A stretch of 6,339 nt of DNA from assembly GCA_020056155.1 (NCBI GenBank), contig JAGVII010000607.1, positions 1-6,339 of the forward strand, read 5' to 3'. A program made the translations under genes and the position numbers. This stretch comes from Afipia sp. Lineage in GTDB: Bacteria > Pseudomonadota > Alphaproteobacteria > Rhizobiales > Xanthobacteraceae. Position 1 is the stretch's first letter, and each line of letters begins with the position of its first letter. Below the pieces are notes generated by a model. It saw nothing but the letters and a program-made list of their open reading frames with translations, made no database searches and was not told where the DNA came from. Below, one piece after another: positions 1 through 5,563 of the stretch.

Positions 1-673
1 CGTCGGGCGGACCGACGGCGATGATCTCGCCGAAATTCATCACGATCACCCGGGAGACCAGCGCCATGAATTCGCGCAGCTTGTGTTCGATCAGAAGAAT
101 GGTCAGGTTTTCCTCACGATGCAGACGTTTGATCAGTTGCGCCAGCGGTTCGATCTCGCTGCTGCCTAATCCGGCGAAGGGTTCATCGAGCAACAAGAGA
201 TCGGGCCGGGTCGCCAGCGCGCGTGCGATTTCGAGCCGCCGCAGGTCGCCGTAAGGCAGCGTTTCGACCGGCTCCAGCCCGCGTCCGCCGAGGCCCACCT
301 GTTCGAGGAGGTGGCGCGCGCGTTCTTCCTTGTCCTTGTCGACATGGGCGCGTGGCGACATGCAGGCGACGAGTACGTTTTCGAGCAGGTTCATACCGAC
401 GAACGGCCGTGTCAGCTGGAAGGTGCGCGCCATGCCGCGATTGACGATCTTGTAGGGCGCGAGACTCTGGAGCGCTTCGCCATTGAAGGTGATGGTGCCG
501 GATGTCGGCGGCATGAAGCCGGTGAGAAGATTGAACAGCGTTGTCTTGCCGGCTCCGTTCGGTCCGAGGATTCCGGTGAACTCGCCTTTCTGCAGCGTGA
601 AGGTTGCGTTCTTCACGGCGGTAAGGCCGCCGAACCGCTTGGTGACGTCGTTGACTTCGAGAAGCGCGGTCAT
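1..673 (-). CDS. livG: LivG-type ABC transporter ATPase, partial (C-terminus cut by window edge)
   Basis: This is the cytoplasmic ATP-hydrolysing subunit of a branched-chain-amino-acid-type (HAAT family) importer; it pairs with a second ATPase, LivF, and drives the LivH/LivM permeases. The visible 224 residues start MTALLEVNDV and contain Walker A GPNGAGKTT (residues 37-45), the Q-loop RTFQ (Q86), the signature LPYGD (139-143), Walker B LLLLDEP (D163, E164) and the H-loop IEH (H197). LivG proteins are usually about 250-260 residues, so roughly 30 C-terminal residues lie left of position 1. The ATG at 673-671 overlaps the stop of livM (672-670) as ATGA, with GGAG eight bases upstream, which fixes the start and implies translational coupling. 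The signature has Asp where classical LSGGQ has Gln, a common variation in this family, and the H-loop reads EHKL where E. coli LivG has EHDM. The family is certain; the substrate cannot be read from this subunit. Confidence 0.95.
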   Translation of the reverse strand, partial: MTALLEVNDVTKRFGGLTAVKNATFTLQKGEFTGILGPNGAGKTTLFNLLTGFMPPTSGTITFNGEALQSLAPYKIVNRGMARTFQLTRPFVGMNLLENVLVACMSPRAHVDKDKEERARHLLEQVGLGGRGLEPVETLPYGDLRRLEIARALATRPDLLLLDEPFAGLGSSEIEPLAQLIKRLHREENLTILLIEHKLREFMALVSRVIVMNFGEIIAVGPPD

Positions 674-1599
674 CGGAAGCGCTCCGTCATTCTGCGCCAG
701 AGCGGCGCGATCAGGCCGTTCGGCAGGAAGAACAGGATCAGCATCAGGGTGAGGGTGTAGATCCAGAGCCGGTATTCGCCGAAGCCGCGCAGCATTTCGG
801 TGAGCAGCGTGAGCAAAATCGCGGCGATCGCGGCGCCATAGATCGAGCCGATGCCGCCGACATAGACCATGATGATGACGGTGATCGACACCACTACCGA
901 GAACAGCGGCGGGCTGACCTGCAACTGGTAGTGCGCATAGAGCGCGCCACCGAGCCCGGCGAACGCCGCGCTGATGGCGAGTGACGCGATCTTGTAGAAC
1001 GTGACATTGATTCCCGCCGCCTGACAGGTCGCCTCGTCGCCGCGGATGGCGCGCAGCAACAGGCCCCAGTGCGATTGCGCCAGCAATGTCAGCACGATCA
1101 CGGTGACGACAAGAATCGCCAGCACGAACCAGTAGTAGTGCAGGGGGTTGCGGATCAGCGGCTCGAGACCATAAAGGCCTTCCTCGCCGCCGGTGTATTC
1201 CCAGAAAATCAGGCAGAGACGTTGCAGGATCGCGGAGGCCGACAGCATGGCCAGCGCGAAGTAGGGGCCGCGCAGGCGCAATGTCGGGAAGCCGACGATC
1301 AGGCTGAACGCGACCGCGATGACGACTGCGGCCGGCAGGCTGTACCACGGGTTCGTGAACCAGATCGTCGCCAGGAATCCTGCGGTGTAGGCGCCCGCGC
1401 CGATGAACAGCGAGTGGCCGAAATTCTCGCGGCCCGTCAGGCCCGACATGAAATCCCAACTCGACGCCCAGATCCCGTAGATGACGCATACGGTCAGCAC
1501 GCCGGTGAGATAGTTGCTGGAAATGAGCATCGGGGCGAACGCGAGCACGGCCACCACGGCTATACCGCCAGCAAGGTCGATCAGTGAAATCTGCCGCAT
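670..1599 (-). CDS. livM: LivM-type ABC transporter permease
   Basis: This is an inner-membrane permease of the branched-chain-amino-acid-type ABC importer; it forms the translocation channel with LivH. The 309-residue protein is almost entirely hydrophobic, with about eight to ten membrane segments (roughly 11-27, 31-50, 61-80, 87-104, 112-132, 155-174, 204-222, 232-270 as one or two, and 279-299). The cytoplasmic coupling loop that docks on the ATPase is visible as RAIRGDEATCQAAGIN (183-198), matching the usual AIRxxExxAxxxGIN pattern. The length is normal for LivM. It starts one base after the livH stop (1603-1601) and its own stop overlaps the livG ATG, so the three genes should be translated from one message. 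No strong Shine-Dalgarno is seen, which fits coupling to livH. It is a very secure family assignment; substrate choice is set mostly by the binding protein. Confidence 0.96.
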   Translation of the reverse strand: MRQISLIDLAGGIAVVAVLAFAPMLISSNYLTGVLTVCVIYGIWASSWDFMSGLTGRENFGHSLFIGAGAYTAGFLATIWFTNPWYSLPAAVVIAVAFSLIVGFPTLRLRGPYFALAMLSASAILQRLCLIFWEYTGGEEGLYGLEPLIRNPLHYYWFVLAILVVTVIVLTLLAQSHWGLLLRAIRGDEATCQAAGINVTFYKIASLAISAAFAGLGGALYAHYQLQVSPPLFSVVVSITVIIMVYVGGIGSIYGAAIAAILLTLLTEMLRGFGEYRLWIYTLTLMLILFFLPNGLIAPLWRRMTERFR

Positions 1600-1600
1600 G

Positions 1601-2455
1601 TCAGAACGCCGCCCGCCGGCCGAGAATCCCGGACGGTCTGATCATGAGGGTGATGACGACTGCGACGAGGGACACCAGTTCGGTCCATGATGTCGAGACC
1701 AGATACGCCACGATGGTTTCGGAGTAACCGAGGATCAGCGAGGCGATGATGCTGCCGGGGATCGAGCCCAGCCCGCCGACGATGACGATGGCGAAGGCCT
1801 TCACCATCGGCAGCAGTCCCATGGTCGGCTGCACGGTGAGGAACGGCGAGACCAGCACCCCGGCGAGCGCCGCGGTGCCGGCCGAAATCGCCATCACGAT
1901 GGAGAAGATGCGGTTGGTGGGGATGCCCATGTACTGCGCGGCTTCGGGGTCCTGCGACACCGCGAGAATGGCCGCGCCGAGGCGTGTGCGTTGAATGAAG
2001 AGCCACAGCGTCAGCAGCACCAGAATGCCCGCAACGAGGGCGAGCAATCTCTGCCCGCCGATATCGACTCCGCCGATCGAAATCTTGTCCGCGACGAAAG
2101 AGGGGACGTTGCGATACTCGGAGCCGAAGGTGATGAACAGCGCCTGCTCCACGGCCAGCGATACGGCGAGCGTGATCATCAGCACCGCCAGTTGCGAGGC
2201 CCGCAACGGCCGTACCAGAAACCGCTCCATCAGCACGCCAAATCCCGCGACCAGCAAAACGGCCAGCGGCGCTGCGAGCAGCAGCGGCACGTTGAGCAGG
2301 GAGGTGAAGACGTAGGCCGCGTAGGCGCCGAGCGCATAGAACGCGCCGTGGGCAAGATTGAGGATGCGGGCAACGCCGAAGATGAGCGTGAAGCCCACCG
2401 CGAGCATCGCGTAGATCGCGCTGGACACAGCGCCATAGATCAGGATTTCGAGCAT
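1601..2455 (-). CDS. livH: LivH-type ABC transporter permease
   Basis: This is the second inner-membrane permease of the importer, partner of LivM. The 284-residue protein begins MLEILIYGAVSSAIYAMLAV and carries the LivH hallmark LNLAHGAFYALGAY (32-45) in its N-terminal membrane region. The ATPase-coupling loop LAVSQDPEAAQYMGI (164-178) is followed by a glycine-rich segment, VGGLGSIPGS (226-235), typical of the family. The length is normal. The ATG at 2455 is preceded by a modest AGGGCGG-like ribosome site. It lies 123 bases downstream of the binding-protein stop, a gap that contains stem-loops, and one base upstream of livM. It is presumably part of the same transcript as the binding protein, at a reduced level if the stem-loops act as attenuators. 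The family is certain. Confidence 0.96.
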   Translation of the reverse strand: MLEILIYGAVSSAIYAMLAVGFTLIFGVARILNLAHGAFYALGAYAAYVFTSLLNVPLLLAAPLAVLLVAGFGVLMERFLVRPLRASQLAVLMITLAVSLAVEQALFITFGSEYRNVPSFVADKISIGGVDIGGQRLLALVAGILVLLTLWLFIQRTRLGAAILAVSQDPEAAQYMGIPTNRIFSIVMAISAGTAALAGVLVSPFLTVQPTMGLLPMVKAFAIVIVGGLGSIPGSIIASLILGYSETIVAYLVSTSWTELVSLVAVVITLMIRPSGILGRRAAF

Positions 2456-2527
2456 AACCGCCCTGCTGCTGAGGATATGGATGTCAGAATCGGATCACGA
2501 GGCGTCGGGTAGGCGAGCCTTCGGGAT

Positions 2528-2558
2528 CGGCGGCCGGTAAGGTTGCTACCGGCCGCCG
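2528..2558 (-). promoter_or_regulatory. Intercistronic stem-loop (perfect 12-bp stem)
   Basis: Arms at 2528-2539 and 2547-2558 are perfectly complementary (CGGCGGCCGGTA with TACCGGCCGCCG) around a 7-base loop. It sits 20 bases past the binding-protein stop in the direction of transcription and before livH. No T-run follows on the minus strand, so it is not a classical intrinsic terminator. A GC-rich stem here more likely protects the 3' end of the binding-protein message or partly attenuates read-through, as known for other binding-protein transport operons. The structure is seen directly; the function is inferred. Confidence 0.75.
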
Positions 2559-2560
2559 TT

Positions 2561-2573
2561 CTCACGACGTGAG
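2561..2573 (-). repeat. Short inverted repeat just after the binding-protein stop
   Basis: CTCACG and CGTGAG (6-bp arms, single-base centre) lie 5 bases past the stop codon and 2 bases before the large stem-loop at 2528-2558. A one-base loop cannot form as written, so an RNA hairpin would open to a 4-bp stem with a 5-base loop. It may add to the 3'-end structure, or be a small DNA palindrome without function. Confidence 0.4.
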
Positions 2574-2578
2574 TCTCT

Positions 2579-3796
2579 TCAGTTCATCCAGGGCGGCGGG
2601 ATCATCTTTCCCGTTTCCGCGGCCTTCGGCCACACCACGATCCGGGCGCCGTCCTTCTGCCACTGCGCGAACAGCAGATTCTGCAGGCCGGGTCCGGTCT
2701 TCACATCGTGGACTTCGTCGAACTGGATCTTGCCGGCGATGCCGACATAGTCCGTCTTCTCCAGTTCCTTGATCACCGCATTCGGCTCGACCGAGTTGGC
2801 GCGCTTCACGGCTTCTGCGTAGACATAGATGGCATCGTAGGCGCCGACGCCGGTGTAGACTGGCGCGGTGCCATAGCGCTTCACGAATTCATCCCAGAAC
2901 GGAATCGTCTTCGGGGTCAGCGGGGCGCGAGTGGCGAACAGGCCGACGGTCTCGGACAGCGCCTTGCCGCTCACGCGGGTGAAGAAGTCGGCGTCCTGGC
3001 TCTTGACGTCGATGCCGCCGATCGGGATCGGCACCTGCGCATCATGCCACTGCTTGACGAAAATGTCCGAGGAGGCGTGCGACAGGATAACGATCAGATA
3101 CTGCGCGCCGCTGGCCTTGACCTTGGCGAACAATGGCGAGAAGTCCGACGTCGAGGTGTCGAAGAACTCCGACATCGGCACTTCCGTACCGCCGGCTATC
3201 GCGCCCTTTTTCAGGATCGGCACCAGATCCTGCACCCACTTCGCGTTTTCGCCGACGATGGCGATCTTCTTCAGTCCCATCTCACCCTTGAGCTTGCCGC
3301 TGATGAAATCAACCAGCGCGCGGGCCTGATGGCCGGCATGGATCGGGGAAACCCGGAAGATGTACTTGTAGTTTTCGTAGTCGGCTTTCACCTTGGCGGT
3401 GATCGCGGGAGACGCCGCGCCGACTCCGAGATAGATCGTTTTCGCATTGGCAATGTGGGGCAACTGGGCCAGCGTCACGCCGCTGGTGTAACCGCCGATC
3501 AGCACATCGACCTTGTCGTCGGCTGTGAGTTTCTTGATCGCTGCGATGCCCTGTTCGGGGTTCTCGGTTTCGTCCGCGACAACCATTTCAAGTTTGCGGC
3601 CGACGAGGCCTCCTTTGCTGTTGATGTCCTCGATCGCCATTTTAATGGCGTTCTGCGTGTCGCGCCCGACCTGAAGCTGGACCGAGGTTGGAACACCGAT
3701 CTTGATGGTTTGCTGGGCTGATGCAGGACCTGGTGTGAAAAGGGCGCCGGCGCTGACGAGGCTCGCTGTTGCGAGAAGGCTGAGAAATGACTTCAT
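2579..3796 (-). CDS. Periplasmic substrate-binding protein of the LivH/M/G importer
   Basis: This is a secreted receptor that captures the transported solute in the periplasm and delivers it to the permeases. The 405-residue protein has a clear Sec signal peptide: MKS, a hydrophobic core (4-20) and a likely cleavage after ASA at residue 27. The mature part begins QQTIKIGVPTSVQLQVGRDT and follows the Peripla_BP_6 / Leu-Ile-Val-binding fold. It has the N-terminal IKIG strand, AIEDINSKGGLVGRKLE (54-70), a ligand-proximal segment GGYTSGVTLA (101-110), YLGVGAASPA (122-131) and GAYDAIYVYAEAV (318-330). The start at 3796 is chosen because it gives the signal peptide and has AGGGAG six bases upstream; the frame stays open further upstream but that stretch lacks coding character. 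The gene is first in the transporter operon. The ligand is unknown: the fold binds amino acids, amides, aromatic acids and other carboxylates. The neighbouring HMG-CoA reductase makes mevalonate or a similar hydroxy-acid a reasonable guess only. Confidence 0.94.
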   Translation of the reverse strand: MKSFLSLLATASLVSAGALFTPGPASAQQTIKIGVPTSVQLQVGRDTQNAIKMAIEDINSKGGLVGRKLEMVVADETENPEQGIAAIKKLTADDKVDVLIGGYTSGVTLAQLPHIANAKTIYLGVGAASPAITAKVKADYENYKYIFRVSPIHAGHQARALVDFISGKLKGEMGLKKIAIVGENAKWVQDLVPILKKGAIAGGTEVPMSEFFDTSTSDFSPLFAKVKASGAQYLIVILSHASSDIFVKQWHDAQVPIPIGGIDVKSQDADFFTRVSGKALSETVGLFATRAPLTPKTIPFWDEFVKRYGTAPVYTGVGAYDAIYVYAEAVKRANSVEPNAVIKELEKTDYVGIAGKIQFDEVHDVKTGPGLQNLLFAQWQKDGARIVVWPKAAETGKMIPPPWMN

Positions 3797-3800
3797 GCGT

Positions 3801-3808
3801 TTCTCCCT
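3801..3808 (-). promoter_or_regulatory. Ribosome binding site of the substrate-binding protein
   Basis: On the minus strand this reads AGGGAGAA; the AGGGAG core (3808-3803) ends six bases before the ATG at 3796. It settles the start codon against the upstream extension of the open frame. Confidence 0.8.
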
Positions 3809-3851
3809 GATGCATCTGAATTCGGGTTCGATGCTTTTTATTAGAGCCGAC

Positions 3852-3880
3852 AGACTGCTGGCCGGAGAAGTTCGAGTCAA
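3852..3880 (-). promoter_or_regulatory. Candidate sigma-70 promoter of the transporter operon
   Basis: TTGACT (3880-3875) matches the -35 consensus at five of six bases. Seventeen bases on, the -10 position holds only CAGTCT (3857-3852), a poor match, so an activator may be needed. An AT-rich TAATAAAAA stretch follows around 3843-3835 but is too far for this -35. Transcription would start about 40-50 bases before the ATG of the binding-protein gene. The -35 is good, the -10 is not. Confidence 0.35.
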
Positions 3881-3909
3881 GCAAAGATCGGATGATTGCA
3901 GTAAACGGT

Positions 3910-3952
3910 TGTTTGAAACAGAAATCCGCGCGCTGGCCGGAACAAAATTGTT
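3910..3952. promoter_or_regulatory. Two small palindromes upstream of the transporter promoter
   Basis: TGTTT-G-AAACA (3910-3920) and AACAA-AA-TTGTT (3941-3952) are perfect inverted repeats about 30 bases apart and roughly 30-70 bases upstream of the candidate -35. This is where an activator would bind. They share a TGTT/AACA core. The symmetry is seen directly; use as operators is inference, and short AT-rich palindromes can arise by chance in intergenic DNA. Confidence 0.3.
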
Positions 3953-3995
3953 GCGTGTTAATGTTGCGATGCCAAAAATCTGGAACGTCTTTGCT

Positions 3996-4026
3996 GTGAC
4001 CGCTGTGCGTACAGCGCGCCGGTCAC
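3996..4026 (-). terminator. Stem-loop after the MocR-type gene, possible terminator
   Basis: On the minus strand GTGACC pairs with GGTCAC and GCTGT pairs with ACAGC around the 4-base loop ACGC, with a 5-base bulge (GGCGC) on one side. The structure begins 5 bases past the regulator stop codon. No T-run follows directly (a TTTTT comes about 15 bases later), so it is a weak intrinsic terminator or an mRNA 3'-end structure. It separates the regulator from the transporter operon. Confidence 0.45.
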
Positions 4027-4031
4027 GTGCC

Positions 4032-5438
4032 CTATGGCGTTTGATGCCCGGCGATGAAGCTTGCGAACCGGGGATCGCCGACATGTGCGATATTAATGCG
4101 CATCGCAGGGCGGGCGGGAGTTGCGTCCGGATTGAATGCCGACCCCGGCGCCAGCAGGATGCTGCGCTCGGCGGCGATGCGCGACAACTGCGTGTCATCG
4201 ATATGACCGGGCAGTTCGCACCACATATAGAATCCGCCGCGTGGCTGGCCGAATACCGGCAGGCCAAGGCGTGACAATGTGTCGTTGGCCTGACGGGTTG
4301 CCGCTTCGATGCGGCCGGTCAGGCGCTTGAGATGGCCGCGATAGCGTCCGCTGGTCATCAGGTCGTAGATGATCTGTTCGATATAACCCGAACTGTTGGC
4401 GCGCGTGATCATCTTGAGATCGGCCAGCCGCGCGACGGTGTCGGCATTGGCAGCGATGTATCCCGAGCGGAGGCTGGCGGAGAGGGTCTTGGCGAAGGTG
4501 CCGACATAGATCACGCGGTCGAGCTGATCGAGCGCGGCGAGTCGGGGACTGTTGTTCGACAACACATCGGCGAACGGATCTGAGTCGACAATCCGCAGAT
4601 TGTGTTCGGTGGCTGTGCGCAGCAGGCGGTAGGCGACCGGAAGCGTGATCGAGCAGCCGGTCGGATTGTGCGCCAGCGATTGAGTGAAGAACATCCGCGC
4701 GCCGGTGCTGGCAGCCTTGGCGGCGAGATCGTCCGGGTCCGGCCCGTCCGCGGTTCGCTGCACGCCGATCAGCCGCGCCTTGGCGAGCCGAAGCTTGCCG
4801 AACAGCGGATAGTAACCGGGGCTGTCCACGAGAACGGGATCGCCCGGCTCGACATACTGCCGCACGATCATGTCGAGCGCGTCGTTCGCGCCCTGCGTCA
4901 GCAAGACCTGCGTCGGCTCCGCGCCGATCGATCGCTCGGCCAAAAGACCCGCGATGCGCTGGCGCAGCGGCAGCAGGCCGTAGGGGCTGCCGTAACTTTC
5001 GGGCAGATTGCGCTGACCCGGCCGGCTGACCGGCCGCAGATAAGGGCCGACCTCCGAGCCTTCCATCCACGCCGCCGGCGGACGGCCGTCACCGACACGC
5101 ACCTCGTAACGTTTTTCGAGTTGCTCGCGCAGCAGCCAGACGCTGTCGACGGCTTCGACTTTCGCGGGTCCGGCTGTTTCCGCGCGCTTGGGACGATGCA
5201 TCGAGACGTAAAAGCCGGAGCCGGGTTTGCTCTCGATCTGCCCCGACGCGACCAGCCGGTCATACGCATCGACAATGGTATTCTTTGATGCACCGAACAT
5301 TTCCGATGCGCCGCGGATCGATGGCAGACGTTCGCCAGGCCGGATCACGCCGCGCTCGATCCGAGCAATGATCGTATCGACGATGGTTTCAATGCGCGAT
5401 CGCGTGGTTCCGCGATTGATATGATGAACTGTACCCAT
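4032..5438 (-). CDS. MocR-type transcriptional regulator (GntR winged helix fused to aminotransferase-like domain)
   Basis: This is a DNA-binding regulator that senses a metabolite through a pyridoxal-phosphate-binding domain related to class I aminotransferases. From the ATG at 5438 it has 468 residues, normal for MocR proteins. A GntR winged helix lies at about residues 14-78, with RPGERLPSIRG and SKNTIVDAYDRL as its helix-turn-helix core and GSGFYV as the wing. A linker follows, then the fold-type-I domain from about 130 to the end. PLP-site residues look intact: HNPTG (N258), VDSDPF (D285/D287), the Schiff-base lysine in GTFAKTLSASLRSGYI (K317), and R447 near the C-terminus. The protein may therefore bind PLP covalently and even transaminate. 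An in-frame TTG at 5474 has a better Shine-Dalgarno (AAGGA) and would add 12 residues, but it lies on the -35 of the best promoter, so the ATG is preferred. It is divergent from the HMG-CoA reductase gene and upstream of the transporter operon, so it probably controls one or both, plus itself. Confidence 0.93.
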   Translation of the reverse strand: MGTVHHINRGTTRSRIETIVDTIIARIERGVIRPGERLPSIRGASEMFGASKNTIVDAYDRLVASGQIESKPGSGFYVSMHRPKRAETAGPAKVEAVDSVWLLREQLEKRYEVRVGDGRPPAAWMEGSEVGPYLRPVSRPGQRNLPESYGSPYGLLPLRQRIAGLLAERSIGAEPTQVLLTQGANDALDMIVRQYVEPGDPVLVDSPGYYPLFGKLRLAKARLIGVQRTADGPDPDDLAAKAASTGARMFFTQSLAHNPTGCSITLPVAYRLLRTATEHNLRIVDSDPFADVLSNNSPRLAALDQLDRVIYVGTFAKTLSASLRSGYIAANADTVARLADLKMITRANSSGYIEQIIYDLMTSGRYRGHLKRLTGRIEAATRQANDTLSRLGLPVFGQPRGGFYMWCELPGHIDDTQLSRIAAERSILLAPGSAFNPDATPARPAMRINIAHVGDPRFASFIAGHQTP

Positions 5439-5452
5439 GTTGCGAATGGTAC
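5431..5452. promoter_or_regulatory. Candidate autoregulatory operator over the regulator start
   Basis: GTACCCAT (5431-5438) and ATGGTAC (5446-5452) form an inverted repeat with a 7-base centre and one extra C in the left arm. It covers the regulator ATG and the proposed -10. A further GTACC occurs at 5490-5494 in the spacer of the candidate promoter for the reductase gene. MocR/GntR regulators commonly bind paired half-sites in divergent intergenic regions. The repeat is seen directly; its role is inference. Confidence 0.4.
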
Positions 5453-5474
5453 GGACCTTCCTGAAATTGTGCAA
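5446..5474 (-). promoter_or_regulatory. Candidate promoter of the MocR-type gene
   Basis: TTGCAC (5474-5469) and TACCAT (5451-5446) are separated by 17 bases. The matches are three and four of six to sigma-70 consensus. The predicted transcription start falls at about 5439, next to the ATG at 5438, which would make the message leaderless or nearly so. Confidence 0.35.
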
Positions 5475-5482
5475 AGTGTTCC

Positions 5483-5510
5483 TTGTGGCGTACCCCCGTC
5501 ACCATACAGT
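5483..5510 (+). promoter_or_regulatory. Candidate promoter of the HMG-CoA reductase gene
   Basis: TTGTGG (5483-5488) and TACAGT (5505-5510) are 16 bases apart. The -10 matches four of six and the -35 three of six, so this is a weak promoter that could depend on activation. It would give a leader of about 45 bases. It overlaps the extra GTACC half-site at 5490-5494. Between 5511 and 5548 no further signal was seen. Confidence 0.3.
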
Positions 5511-5563
5511 TTCCGCGGCCGAGAATCCCCTCAAGAGGACTTCGGTCTGGGAGACGCCAAAGA

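Noticed and set aside
311..760. Plus-strand open frame spanning the start of livG
   Set aside because: The minus strand here encodes an ATPase with Walker A, signature, Walker B and H-loop in order, so this is a shadow frame.
2528..2558. Rho-independent terminator separating the binding-protein gene from the permeases
   Set aside because: The stem is strong but no T-run follows on the transcribed strand, and the permeases need the same operon. It is kept as a regulatory stem-loop instead.
2708..3721. Plus-strand 337-codon open frame antisense to the binding-protein gene
   Set aside because: The translation is rich in Asp, Arg and His with no domain, typical of the shadow of a GC-rich gene. 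The opposite strand encodes a clear family member.
3797..4267. Upstream extension of the binding-protein reading frame, giving a 562-residue protein
   Set aside because: It overlaps the end of the MocR-type gene, contains no recognisable domain, and would bury an evident signal peptide. A good ribosome site precedes the ATG at 3796.
4602..5288. Plus-strand 228-codon open frame inside the MocR-type gene
   Set aside because: It is antisense to a well-matched GntR/aminotransferase protein and shows no recognisable motif.
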